Positions 25,866 through 34,961 of a DNA stretch of 64,000 nucleotides are shown here, piece after piece; the stretch's first letter is position 1; every line of letters starts with the position of its first letter. Where the stretch lies: assembly GCF_021390595.1 (NCBI RefSeq), contig NZ_JAJEJR010000001.1, forward strand, positions 3,410,001 through 3,474,000, given 5' to 3'. Below the pieces are notes generated by a model. The model was not told where the DNA came from, ran no database searches, and worked only from the letters and a program-made list of their open reading frames with translations. The translations under genes were made by a program, and so were the position numbers. Source of the DNA: Paraburkholderia sp. HP33-1 (GTDB lineage Bacteria; Pseudomonadota; Gammaproteobacteria; Burkholderiales; Burkholderiaceae).

Positions 25866-28190
25866 ATGGCTTTGCGTCGCGTTGCAACGGCGCTGCTGGT
25901 GGCTGGACTGATCACCGCGCAGGCAGCACAGGCACAGGTGACACTGAACTTCGTCAACGCCGACATCGATCAGGTCGCGAAAGCGATCGGCGCTGCGACC
26001 GGCAAGACGATCATCGTCGATCCGCGGGTGAAGGGGCAACTGAACCTCGTCTCCGAAAACGCGGTGCCCGAGGATCAGGCACTCAAAACCTTGCAGTCCG
26101 CGCTGCGCATGCAGGGCTTCGCGCTCGTACAGGATCATGGCGTGCTGAAAGTGGTGCCCGAGGCGGACGCCAAGCTGCAAGGCGTGCCGACCTATGTGGG
26201 CAACGTGCCGACCGCGCGCGGCGACCAGGTCGTCACACAGGTCTTCACACTGAGGAACGAATCGGCCAACAACCTGCTGCCGGTACTGCGTCCGCTGATC
26301 TCGCCGAACAACACCGTCGCAGCCTACCCCTCTAACAACACTATTGTCGTTACCGATTACGCCGACAACGTTCGGCGCATCGCGCAGATCATCGCGGGCG
26401 TCGATAGCGCGGCGGGCCAGTCGGTTGCGGTCGTGCCGCTGAAGAACGCGAACGCGATCGACATCGCGCAGCAGCTGAACAAGATGCTCGACCCGGGCTC
26501 GATCGGCAGCACGGACGCGACGCTGAAGGTGTCGATTTCGTCTGATGCGCGCACCAACTCGCTGCTGATGCGCGCATCGAACACCGCACGCCTCGCGGCG
26601 GCGAAGGAGCTCGCGAAACAGCTCGACGTGCCGACCACGATGCCCGGCAACATTCACGTCGTGCCGCTGCGCAACGCGGATGCGACAAAGCTCGCGCGCA
26701 CGCTGCGCTCGATGCTCGGTAAGGGCGCCGGCGGCGAAGGCGGTTCGTCGGCTGGCTCGAACGAGGCCAACGCGTTCAACCAGAACGCCGGCGGTGGGGG
26801 CGGCAGCAGCACTTCGACGGGCGTTGCCGGCACGGCGCCGTTGCCGTCGGGTGGTCTCGGCAGCAGTTCGATGGGCTCGTCGCCGATGGGCGGCTCTTCC
26901 GGTTCGGGCAAGGAGTCCGGCGGCTTCCTCGGTGGCGACAAGGAGAAGGGCAGCGAGGACCAGGGCGGCGGTATGATCACCGCCGATGCGGCGACCAACT
27001 CGCTGATCGTCACGGCGCCCGAGGCGGTGTACCGTAATCTGCGCGCGGTGATCGACCAGCTCGATGCGCGTCGCGCTCAGGTGTATATCGAGGCACTGAT
27101 CGTCGAGCTGAATTCGAATACGAGCGGCAACCTCGGTATTCAGTGGCAGGTCGCGAACGGTAACTTATTTGCCGGTACCAACCTGGCGACTGGCTCGGGC
27201 AACAGCATCATCAACCTGACGGCCGCGGCGGCCGCGGCTGGATCGACCGGCGGCCTCGCGACGGCGCTGGGCACCCAGGGCCTGCAACAAGGCCTGAACG
27301 TCGGCTGGATTCACAACATTTTTGGCGTTCAGGGTCTCGGCGCGTTGCTGCAGGCGCTGTCGCAGACCGCCGACGCGAATGTGCTGTCCACACCGAACCT
27401 GATCACGCTCGACAACGAAGAAGCGAAGATCATCGTCGGTACCAACGTGCCGATCCAGACCGGCTCGTATTCGAACCTGACGAGCAGCACGACGAGCACG
27501 GCTTTCAACACGTTCGACCGCGTCGACATCGGTCTGACGCTGCACGTGAAGCCGCAAATTACCGATGGCGGCATCCTGAAGCTGCAGCTCTACACGGAAG
27601 ACTCGGCGATCGTCAACGGCACGAACAACGCGTCGACGAACCCGCAGGGCCCGGAATTCACGAAGCGTTCGATCCAGTCGACCGTGCTGTGCGATAACGG
27701 CGAGATCATCGTGCTCGGCGGCCTGATGCAGGACAACTACCAGGTCAGCAACAGCAAGGTGCCGCTGCTTGGCGACATTCCCTGGCTGGGCCAGCTGTTC
27801 CGCTCCGAGCAGAAGACGCGCGACAAGACCAACCTGATGGTCTTCCTGCGCCCGGTGATCCTCGCCGACCGCGAAACCACGCAGGCCGTCTCGGCGAACC
27901 GCTACGACTACATCCAGGGTGTGCAGGGTGCGTACCGTTCGGACAACAGGGTCATGAAGGATCACGACGATCCAGTCGTGCCGCCGATGCCAGTCGGCCC
28001 GAGCCAGGGCGGGGTGCCGGCGATGAACCTGTTCGACCTGAACCAGATGCGCCGCCAGCAGCAGGCACCGCAACCGATCCCTCAACAGGTTCCTCAACAG
28101 ATGCCGCCGCAGGCGGTGCCGCAAGCCGCCGTCGTCGATCCGGCAAGCGGCGTGGTGTCGAGCACGGTGTCGCCGGGAGCGCATCCGTGA
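25866..28190 (+). CDS. gspD: Type II secretion outer-membrane secretin GspD
   Basis: A secretin of about 774 residues. The signal peptide ends AQAQ|V. N0-N3 domains follow (VTLNFVNADIDQVAKAIGAATG, TQVFTLRNESANNLLPVLRPL, VAVVPLKNANAIDIAQQLN, IHVVPLRNADATKLARTLRSML). The beta-barrel secretin domain (about 450-680) includes VLSTPNLITLDNEEAKIIVG and VPLLGDIPWLGQLFRS. An unusually long Gly/Ser linker of about 80 residues splits N3. The tail is Pro/Gln-rich. The start is taken at 25866 because GAGAAG lies just upstream; ATG at 25851 is an alternative. The stop overlaps the gspE start. Confidence 0.96.
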   Translation: MALRRVATALLVAGLITAQAAQAQVTLNFVNADIDQVAKAIGAATGKTIIVDPRVKGQLNLVSENAVPEDQALKTLQSALRMQGFALVQDHGVLKVVPEADAKLQGVPTYVGNVPTARGDQVVTQVFTLRNESANNLLPVLRPLISPNNTVAAYPSNNTIVVTDYADNVRRIAQIIAGVDSAAGQSVAVVPLKNANAIDIAQQLNKMLDPGSIGSTDATLKVSISSDARTNSLLMRASNTARLAAAKELAKQLDVPTTMPGNIHVVPLRNADATKLARTLRSMLGKGAGGEGGSSAGSNEANAFNQNAGGGGGSSTSTGVAGTAPLPSGGLGSSSMGSSPMGGSSGSGKESGGFLGGDKEKGSEDQGGGMITADAATNSLIVTAPEAVYRNLRAVIDQLDARRAQVYIEALIVELNSNTSGNLGIQWQVANGNLFAGTNLATGSGNSIINLTAAAAAAGSTGGLATALGTQGLQQGLNVGWIHNIFGVQGLGALLQALSQTADANVLSTPNLITLDNEEAKIIVGTNVPIQTGSYSNLTSSTTSTAFNTFDRVDIGLTLHVKPQITDGGILKLQLYTEDSAIVNGTNNASTNPQGPEFTKRSIQSTVLCDNGEIIVLGGLMQDNYQVSNSKVPLLGDIPWLGQLFRSEQKTRDKTNLMVFLRPVILADRETTQAVSANRYDYIQGVQGAYRSDNRVMKDHDDPVVPPMPVGPSQGGVPAMNLFDLNQMRRQQQAPQPIPQQVPQQMPPQAVPQAAVVDPASGVVSSTVSPGAHP

Positions 28191-29710
28191 CGCAGACGCC
28201 CGCGCAAACCGCGCCATCGCAACGTCTGCTGAACAGTGACGGCGCCGACGGCGAGCGCGCGGCGCCGTCGCCGCTTGCCGCCCGGCTCGTGCCGTACGGC
28301 TTTGCGCGCAGCGGCCAGATTCTGGTCGCGCATCAGCATGCCGACAGCCTCGAAGTCTGGATCAGCGAGCGCACGAGCGAAGCCGCGCTTGCCGAAGTCG
28401 CGCGCAATTACGGCACGGTGTCGGTCGTGCGCATGCCCGCCGACGAGCTCGCGCAGGCGATCAACCAGGCGTATGCGCGCCAGGACGGCAGCGCTGCGCA
28501 GGTGGTCGGAGAAGTGGAAGGCGAAGTCGATCTGTCGCGTCTGATGCAGGACATCCCCGAGGTCGAGGATCTGCTCGAGTCGGAAGATGACGCGCCGATC
28601 ATCCGCATGATCAACGCGCTGCTCACGCAAGCGGCGCGCGAGCAGGCATCCGATATCCACATCGAGCCGTTCGAGAATGCGTCCGTGGTGCGCTTTCGCG
28701 TCGACGGCACGCTGCGTGATGTGGTGCGGCCGAAAAAAGCGCTGCACGGCGCGCTGATCTCGCGGATCAAGATCATGGCGCAGCTCGACATCGCGGAAAA
28801 ACGTCTGCCGCAGGACGGCCGCATCACGCTACGCGTCGGCGGTCGCCCGGTCGACGTGCGCGTATCGACGCTGCCGACCGGTCACGGCGAGCGCGCGGTG
28901 CTGCGTCTGCTCGAAAAAGACGCGGCACGACTCAATCTCGAAGCGCTCGGCATGGCGTCCGACACGCTCGGCCAGTTCGACAAGCTGATCGGCAAGCCGC
29001 ACGGCATCGTGCTCGTGACGGGCCCGACCGGTTCCGGCAAGACCACGACGCTGTATGCGTCGATGTCGCGACTGGAAACGGCGACCACCAACATCATGAC
29101 GGTGGAAGATCCGATCGAATACGACCTGTCCGGCATCGGCCAGACCCAGGTCAACGAGCGGATCGGCATGAGCTTCGCACGCGCATTGCGCTCGATTCTG
29201 CGTCAGGACCCGGACGTCATCATGATCGGTGAAATCCGCGACCTCGAAACCGCGCAGATCGCGGTGCAGGCATCGCTGACGGGCCACCTGGTGCTCGCGA
29301 CGCTTCACACGAACGACGCGGCATCTGCCGTCACGCGACTGACCGACATGGGCGTCGAGCCGTATCTGCTGGCGTCATCGCTGCTCGGCGTGCTCGCGCA
29401 GCGGCTGGTGCGGCGTCTATGCCCGGTGTGCCGCGAAGAGCGCACCGAAGAGGACGGCAGCAAGCGCTGGCATCCGGTCGGCTGCGACCGTTGCGGCCAA
29501 TCCGGTTACGCGGGACGGCGCGGCGTCTACGAGTTGCTGCTGATCGACGAAACGATCCGCTCGCTGATCCACCGCAACGCGGCGGATGCCGAAATTCTCG
29601 AAGCCGGCCGTTCGCAGGGCATGCGCACGCTGCGCGACGATTCGGAGCGTTGGCTTGCGTCGGGACTGACGTCGCTCGAAGAAGTGATTCGCGTGACGGG
29701 CGGAGCGTAA
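28187..29710 (+). CDS. gspE: Type II secretion ATPase GspE
   Basis: A 507-residue hexameric ATPase with a GTG start inside GTGA shared with gspD. Walker A is GPTGSGKTTTLYAS, the Asp box and Walker B lie in RSILRQDPDVIMIGEIRDLETAQ, and the zinc-binding tetracysteine is CPVC ... CDRCGQSGYAG. It powers pseudopilus assembly at the inner membrane by way of GspL and GspF. Translation is coupled to gspD. Confidence 0.96.
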   Translation: MTQTPAQTAPSQRLLNSDGADGERAAPSPLAARLVPYGFARSGQILVAHQHADSLEVWISERTSEAALAEVARNYGTVSVVRMPADELAQAINQAYARQDGSAAQVVGEVEGEVDLSRLMQDIPEVEDLLESEDDAPIIRMINALLTQAAREQASDIHIEPFENASVVRFRVDGTLRDVVRPKKALHGALISRIKIMAQLDIAEKRLPQDGRITLRVGGRPVDVRVSTLPTGHGERAVLRLLEKDAARLNLEALGMASDTLGQFDKLIGKPHGIVLVTGPTGSGKTTTLYASMSRLETATTNIMTVEDPIEYDLSGIGQTQVNERIGMSFARALRSILRQDPDVIMIGEIRDLETAQIAVQASLTGHLVLATLHTNDAASAVTRLTDMGVEPYLLASSLLGVLAQRLVRRLCPVCREERTEEDGSKRWHPVGCDRCGQSGYAGRRGVYELLLIDETIRSLIHRNAADAEILEAGRSQGMRTLRDDSERWLASGLTSLEEVIRVTGGA

Positions 29711-29714
29711 GCGC

Positions 29715-30932
29715 ATGCCGGCATTTCGTTTTGAAGCGATCGACGCGGCGGGCAAGCCACAAAAAGGCGTGCTCGACGCCGACAGCGCGCGCGGCGCGCG
29801 CACGAGCCTGCGTTCGCAGGGGCTCACCCCGCTCGTCGTCGAACCAGCGGCATCGCGCACGCGCGGCGAGCGCAATCGGCGGCTCGCGCTCGGGCGTCGT
29901 CTGTCGCAGCGCGAGCAGGCCATTCTGACGCGGCAGCTCGCGAGTCTGCTGATCGCCGGCTTGCCGCTCGACGAAGCTCTCGCGGTGCTGACCGAGCAGT
30001 CGGAGCGCGATTACATCCGCGAGCTGATGGCGGCGATTCGCGCCGAAGTGCTCGGCGGTCATTCGCTCGCCAACGCGCTGCAGCAGCATCCGAAGGATTT
30101 CCCCGAGATCTACCGGGCGCTCGTCGCGGCCGGCGAACACACGGGCAAGCTCGGTTTGGTGCTGTCGCGGCTCGCCGACTATATCGAGCAGCGCAACGCA
30201 CTGAAGCAGAAGATCGTGCTGGCGTTCACCTATCCGACGATCGTCACGTTCATCGCGTTCGGCATCGTCACGTTCCTGCTCAGCTATGTGGTGCCGCAGG
30301 TCGTCAACGTGTTCGCGAGCACGAAACAGCAACTGCCATTTCTGACGATCGTGATGATGGCGCTGTCCGGCTTCGTGCGGCACTGGTGGTGGGCGATGCT
30401 AATCGGCGTGCTCGTGGTCGGCTATCTGGTGCGCGCGACGCTCAGGCAACCGGCGCCGCGTCTCGCGTTCGACCGTTGGCTGCTCACCGCGCCGCTGATC
30501 GGCAAGCTCGTGCGCGGCTATAACACCGTGCGCTTCGCGAGCACGCTTGGCATTCTGACCGCGGCGGGCGTGCCGATTCTGCGCGCGTTGCAGGCCGCGG
30601 CCGAAACGCTCAGCAACAACGCGATGCGCGAGAACATCGACGACGCGATCGTGCGGGTGCGCGAAGGTACGTCGCTGTCGCGCGCGCTCGGCAATACGAA
30701 GACGTTTCCGCCGGTGCTCGTGCACCTGATCCGCTCGGGCGAAGCGACCGGTGACGTGACGACGATGCTCGATCGCGCGGCCGACGGCGAAGCGCGCGAG
30801 CTTGAGCGTCGCACGATGTTCCTGACGAGCCTGCTCGAGCCGCTGCTGATTCTGGCGATGGGGGGCGTGGTGCTCGTGATCGTGCTCGCGGTGATGCTGC
30901 CGATCATCGAGCTGAACAACCTCGTGCAGTAG
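29715..30932 (+). CDS. gspF: Type II secretion inner-membrane platform protein GspF
   Basis: A 405-residue polytopic protein with the duplicated T2SSF domain (LTRQLASLLIAGLPLDEAL in the first half, RFASTLGILTAAGVPILRAL in the second) and three transmembrane helices near residues 170, 220 and 380. GspF couples the GspE ATPase to pseudopilin assembly. It begins four bases after gspE. A hairpin follows, shared with the convergent gspC. Confidence 0.96.
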   Translation: MPAFRFEAIDAAGKPQKGVLDADSARGARTSLRSQGLTPLVVEPAASRTRGERNRRLALGRRLSQREQAILTRQLASLLIAGLPLDEALAVLTEQSERDYIRELMAAIRAEVLGGHSLANALQQHPKDFPEIYRALVAAGEHTGKLGLVLSRLADYIEQRNALKQKIVLAFTYPTIVTFIAFGIVTFLLSYVVPQVVNVFASTKQQLPFLTIVMMALSGFVRHWWWAMLIGVLVVGYLVRATLRQPAPRLAFDRWLLTAPLIGKLVRGYNTVRFASTLGILTAAGVPILRALQAAAETLSNNAMRENIDDAIVRVREGTSLSRALGNTKTFPPVLVHLIRSGEATGDVTTMLDRAADGEARELERRTMFLTSLLEPLLILAMGGVVLVIVLAVMLPIIELNNLVQ

Positions 30933-30960
30933 CAGCAGCGCGAGGAAGGAAAAGAAAGAA

Positions 30961-30989
30961 TTGCGCGGCTTACCGCATCAGCCGCGCAA
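30961..30989 (-). terminator. Terminator between gspF and gspC
   Basis: TTGCGCGGCT and AGCCGCGCAA form a 10-bp stem. The minus-strand exit is T-rich, so it suits gspC best; on the plus strand it could still pause gspF transcription. Confidence 0.65.
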
Positions 30990-31001
30990 TCGTTTCAGGT
31001 T

Positions 31002-31415
31002 TCAGCGCACGTAGATGGTAGGTCCGCCGGCATTGGCGGGCAGGAATATTTCGGAGTGGGCGCCGTTGCGGTCGATGATGATCGAGCGGGCGCGAACTTC
31101 GGAGAGTCTGGTGCCTTGCATGAGCGCGCTGCCAAGCGACACCGCGTGAGGCGGTTCGCCGCCGACGCTGACGATCGCCGCGGCGCCTTCGCTCAACGCG
31201 AGGATGCCAAAGAGATGGATGTCCTGATTGACGTTGCGCGTGAGTTGCCCGCCGAACAGTGCTGCGGCCTGGTCGGTCGAGACCTGCGTATGTGCGGCGG
31301 CGGCCGGCAACGGCGCGCCGGACATCGTGGTGAGCGTGATGACCCAGTAGGTCAGCGTCGCACAGAAAGCGGCGAACACCGCGAGCGACAGGAGGCGGAT
31401 TTGGATGGCGTTCAT
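31002..31415 (-). CDS. gspC: Type II secretion protein GspC (short form)
   Basis: A 137-residue inner-membrane protein with one N-terminal transmembrane helix (LLSLAVFAAFCATLTYWVITL) and a periplasmic homology region (AALFGGQLTRNVNQDIHLFGILAL, AIVSVGGEPPHAVSLGSALMQGTRLSEV). GspC links the inner-membrane platform to GspD. It is about half the usual length and lacks the C-terminal PDZ or coiled-coil domain. The gene lies inverted between gspF and gspG, so it is transcribed separately and diverges from gspG. Confidence 0.88.
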   Translation of the reverse strand: MNAIQIRLLSLAVFAAFCATLTYWVITLTTMSGAPLPAAAAHTQVSTDQAAALFGGQLTRNVNQDIHLFGILALSEGAAAIVSVGGEPPHAVSLGSALMQGTRLSEVRARSIIIDRNGAHSEIFLPANAGGPTIYVR

Positions 31416-31551
31416 GCGCTCATTGTACGGACTATTGTGAAAATTGCGGTGGGTTGAAACCCTTCAACTGCATGACATTAAAATGACCGGCCCGGCGTGT
31501 TCAATCTGACAGCCGGAGTCGAAAATTTCACCTGAAAAGAGGTAGCAAGCT

Positions 31552-32016
31552 ATGCAACTGTCGACCATTCGCCGCGCTGACAACGCGGGTCCGCGCAGCC
31601 GTCGTCAGCGTGGTTTCACGCTGATCGAAATCATGGTCGTGATCGCGATTCTCGGCATTCTCGCCGCGCTGATCGTGCCGAAGATCATGAGCCGTCCGGA
31701 CGAAGCGCGGCGCGTCGCCGCGAAGCAGGATATCGGCACCGTGATGCAGGCGTTGAAGCTCTATCGCCTCGACAATGGCCGCTATCCGACCCAGGAACAG
31801 GGTCTGCGCTCGCTGATCGAAAAGCCCTCCACCGACCCGGTCCCCAACAACTGGAAGGACGGCGGCTATCTCGAGCGTCTGCCGAACGATCCGTGGGGCA
31901 ATCCGTACCAGTACCTGAATCCGGGCGTGCACGGCGAGATCGATGTGTTCAGCTACGGCGCCGATGGCAAACCGGGCGGCGAAGGCAACGATGCCGACGT
32001 CGGGTCCTGGCAATAA
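31552..32016 (+). CDS. gspG: Major pseudopilin GspG
   Basis: A 154-residue pseudopilin. The prepilin peptidase site is RQRG|FTLIEIMVVIAILG, followed by the hydrophobic helix and the calcium-site loop near the end (DGKPGGEGNDADVGSW). It builds the piston-like pseudopilus. AGAGGTAGCAAGCT precedes the ATG as a ribosome site. It starts the second gsp transcription unit, divergent from gspC. The leader before cleavage is longer than the usual six residues. Confidence 0.96.
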   Translation: MQLSTIRRADNAGPRSRRQRGFTLIEIMVVIAILGILAALIVPKIMSRPDEARRVAAKQDIGTVMQALKLYRLDNGRYPTQEQGLRSLIEKPSTDPVPNNWKDGGYLERLPNDPWGNPYQYLNPGVHGEIDVFSYGADGKPGGEGNDADVGSWQ

Positions 32017-32194
32017 ACGCGCCGAACCCCAGGTTCCCGCCAGGCTCGAAGATGTCCATGTACGCGCCCTCTTTGCCATCGGTTTGGCCGCTGGTTTCGC
32101 CGAGCGCCCTGCCCGCCGCGCCGCAATTTTCGCGGCGCGTCGAGGCGCGCGTGCTTCACCGATGCATTGCTGTTTGAATTTTCGTTGATCGTCG

Positions 32195-32734
32195 ATGGCC
32201 GGCACTATGCGCACGTCCGCTTGCAAGTCCCGCGTGGACAATTCGTGTACGGTTTCGCGGCCGCGCTTGCGCCAGCGCCGCGGCCGCGCGGCCGGCTTCA
32301 CGCTGCTCGAAATGATGGTTGTGCTCGTGATCGCGGGCCTGCTCGTGTCGCTGACCGCGGTGACGATGACGCGTAATCCGCGCACCGATCTGAACGAGGA
32401 AGCGCAGCGTCTCGCGCTATTGTTCGAATCCGCCGGCGACGAAGCGCAGGTGCGCGCGCGGCCGATCGCGTGGCGGCCGCTAGAGGGCGGCTTCCGTTTC
32501 GATCAGCGCACAGAAGACGGCTGGCGTCCGCTGCGCGACGATCTGCTCGGACCGCGTCAGTGGGAAGGCGGTGTGACCGGTGTCGCGATCAGCTACCCGG
32601 GCTCGGATTCGCAAGCCGATCGCATCGTGTTCGGTACCGAAGCGATCGACGTGCCGGTGCAGGTCACGCTGTTTTCGGCGGCCGGCCAGGCGACGATCGT
32701 CGGTACCGGCAATGGCCGCTACGAGGTGCGTTGA
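32195..32734 (+). CDS. gspH: Minor pseudopilin GspH
   Basis: A 179-residue protein with prepilin site GRAAG|FTLLEMMVVLVIAG and a beta-rich C-terminal domain (RPIAWRPLEGGFRFDQRTEDGWRPL). It begins about 180 bp after gspG, leaving a short spacer. The leader before the cleavage site is long, about 34 residues; a shorter start (ATG at 32210) would also work. It ends one base before the gspI start. Confidence 0.92.
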   Translation: MAGTMRTSACKSRVDNSCTVSRPRLRQRRGRAAGFTLLEMMVVLVIAGLLVSLTAVTMTRNPRTDLNEEAQRLALLFESAGDEAQVRARPIAWRPLEGGFRFDQRTEDGWRPLRDDLLGPRQWEGGVTGVAISYPGSDSQADRIVFGTEAIDVPVQVTLFSAAGQATIVGTGNGRYEVR

Positions 32735-32735
32735 G

Positions 32736-33179
32736 ATGCCGATGCGTCGTTATGGCAGGGCCGCATGCGCCCCCTCCCCCTTCATGATGCGTCACGGCGC
32801 GGGCCGCAAGTCGCGCGGCTTCACGATGATCGAGGTGCTGGTCGCGCTCGCCATCATCGCGGTTGCGCTCGCCGCGTCGCTGCGCGCGGTCGGCAGTCTC
32901 GCGAGCGGCGAAGCCGATCTGCACCGGCGTCTGCTCGCCGGCTGGAGCGCGGATAACACGCTCGCGCAACTGCATCTGAAGCATGTATGGCCGAACATCG
33001 GCTCAACGAGCTTCGATTGCTCGCAAGGCAATCTGCAGCTGCTCTGTACCGAGCATGTGACGGCGACGCCCAATCCGGTGTTTCGCCGTGTCGAAGTAAT
33101 GGTGACGATGCCCGGGCAAACCGGCAATCTTGCCCAGATGGTCACGGTGGTCGCGAATGAAACCAACCGCTCGCTGTGA
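32736..33179 (+). CDS. gspI: Minor pseudopilin GspI
   Basis: A protein of about 147 residues, with prepilin site RKSRG|FTMIEVLVALAIIA and the GspI-type body (LASGEADLHRRLLAGWSADNTLAQLHL, FRRVEVMV). The ATG at 32736 follows the gspH stop directly, with gspJ overlapping its end by 23 bases. An ATG at 32784 (MMRHGAG) is a possible shorter start. Confidence 0.92.
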   Translation: MPMRRYGRAACAPSPFMMRHGAGRKSRGFTMIEVLVALAIIAVALAASLRAVGSLASGEADLHRRLLAGWSADNTLAQLHLKHVWPNIGSTSFDCSQGNLQLLCTEHVTATPNPVFRRVEVMVTMPGQTGNLAQMVTVVANETNRSL

Positions 33180-33828
33180 GCGCCGCCGCCGGTACGGCGC
33201 GCGCGGCTTCACGCTGATCGAACTGCTGGTCGCGATCGCGATCCTCGCGGTCATCGCCGTGCTGTCGTGGCGCGGACTCGATCAGATCATCCGCGGCCGC
33301 ACGACGATCACGAACGCGATGGAAGACGAGCGCGTGTTCGCGCAGCTGTTCGACCAGATGCGCATCGATGCGCGCCAGGCCGCCGGGGACGAATCGGGTG
33401 AGGCCGCGGTTTCGATCAACGGCAACACGCTGCAGATCGTGCGGCACATGGTGCTGCCGGGCATCGCGCCGCGTCTTCAGGTGGTGCGCTATCAGATCTC
33501 GAACGGCCGGGTGGTGCGCTACGCGTCGCCGCCGCTTGGCAATGTCGGCGAGTTGCGACGCGCGCTGCACGGCAGCGACGAAGGCTGGAGCGCGGTGCCG
33601 CTGATGGGCGGCGTCGGTTCGATTTCGGCGCGCATGTATGTGCCGAAGCTCGGCTGGACCACACAGATGAACGACGTGCAAACCGCGATGACGGAGGCCA
33701 CCAACAACCTGAAGGTGCCGCAGCTCGGCAACGCGCCGATGCCGCGCTCGGTGACGGGGCTCGAGATCAGCATCGGCGCGACGTCGCTCGCGCGGCCGAT
33801 CACGCGCGTTTTTCTGGTCGGAGAATGA
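33157..33828 (+). CDS. gspJ: Minor pseudopilin GspJ
   Basis: A protein of about 223 residues, with prepilin site YGARG|FTLIELLVAIAILA and the GspJ body (LSWRGLDQIIRGRTTITNAMEDERVFAQLFDQM). It sits at the pseudopilus tip with GspI and GspK. The start at 33157 lies inside the end of gspI; an in-frame start at 33130 is possible. It ends one base before gspK. Confidence 0.93.
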   Translation: MKPTARCERRRRYGARGFTLIELLVAIAILAVIAVLSWRGLDQIIRGRTTITNAMEDERVFAQLFDQMRIDARQAAGDESGEAAVSINGNTLQIVRHMVLPGIAPRLQVVRYQISNGRVVRYASPPLGNVGELRRALHGSDEGWSAVPLMGGVGSISARMYVPKLGWTTQMNDVQTAMTEATNNLKVPQLGNAPMPRSVTGLEISIGATSLARPITRVFLVGE

Positions 33829-33829
33829 G

Positions 33830-34933
33830 ATGACGTTCTCCTCGTCGTTGCCGAAAAAGTCCGCGTCGGGTTCGCGTGCACGCGAGCGCGGCGCGGCCAT
33901 CATCAGCGCGCTGCTCGTCGTCGCGCTGTCGGCGGTCCTCGTGTCCGGCATGTTGTGGCGCCAGCAGGTGCAGATCCGGCGCATCGAGAATCAGCGGCTG
34001 CTGTCGCAGGCGCAGTGGGTTGCGCGCGGGGCGCTCGACTGGACGCGGCTGATCCTGCGTTCCGAAGGCGATACGTCGGCGGGCATCACGTATCTGGGTG
34101 GCCTGTGGGGCGTGCCGATTGCAAAAACACGGCTGTCGGATTTTCTCGGCCAGATCGGCGAGGTGCGTGCGGAGCAAGGTGCGGCGACGTACCTGTCAGG
34201 CTCGATCGAGGACGCGCAATCCCGATTCAATCTGCGCAATCTGGTCGCGAGTCCGGCGCCCGGCGTGATGCAGATCAGCGCCGAGCAGATGGCCGCGTAT
34301 CAGCGTTTGCTCGTGTCGCTCGGCCTGAGCGGACAGCTCGCCAAAGTGACCGCGCTGCACATGCGTGCGGGGCTGTCGCAATCGGCGACGCGCTTTCAGA
34401 CCGGCACCTCGGTCACCAGTTCGACGCAGGTCGGTGGCGGCGGCATGACGGGCGGCAACTTCGCGAACCAGCCCGGCATCGAGGACGGCGACGACAACGT
34501 GGCGGTCGCGCCGCTCCTGATGACGAGCGTCGATTCGCTGCTCGACATTCCGGGCTATACGCCGGAGACCATCGCGCGGCTGCGCCCGTTCGTCACCGTG
34601 TTGCCCACGACCACCGCGATCAACATGAACACCGCGTCGGCCGAAGTGATCGCGGCAGTGGTGCCGGGCATGACGGTGTCGCAGGCGCAGGCACTCGTCG
34701 CGCGGCGGCAGACCGTGTTCTTCCGCAACGTCGGCGACGTGTCGCTCGCGCTGACCGCGGCTGGCGTGCCGTCGGTGTCGATCGATCAGAACCAGTTCGA
34801 CGTCAACTCGAACTACTTTTTAGTCCACGGCAGTGTGCAGCACGAGCGCGCCGAAGTGGATCGCACGACGCTCGTCTATCGCGATCCGCTGACTCACACC
34901 ACGCGTATCGTGCGGGTACAAGACCAACTATGA
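33830..34933 (+). CDS. gspK: Minor pseudopilin GspK
   Basis: A 367-residue pseudopilin with the atypical cleavage region RERG|AAIISALLVVALSAV and the large alpha-helical insert of GspK (ARGALDWTRLILRSEGD, SGSIEDAQSRFNLRNL, SVDSLLDIPGYTPETIARLRPF). It caps the pseudopilus tip. It follows gspJ with one base between. Confidence 0.94.
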   Translation: MTFSSSLPKKSASGSRARERGAAIISALLVVALSAVLVSGMLWRQQVQIRRIENQRLLSQAQWVARGALDWTRLILRSEGDTSAGITYLGGLWGVPIAKTRLSDFLGQIGEVRAEQGAATYLSGSIEDAQSRFNLRNLVASPAPGVMQISAEQMAAYQRLLVSLGLSGQLAKVTALHMRAGLSQSATRFQTGTSVTSSTQVGGGGMTGGNFANQPGIEDGDDNVAVAPLLMTSVDSLLDIPGYTPETIARLRPFVTVLPTTTAINMNTASAEVIAAVVPGMTVSQAQALVARRQTVFFRNVGDVSLALTAAGVPSVSIDQNQFDVNSNYFLVHGSVQHERAEVDRTTLVYRDPLTHTTRIVRVQDQL

Positions 34934-34961
34934 ATAATGCAATCCACAGAGAGGGTGGCCT

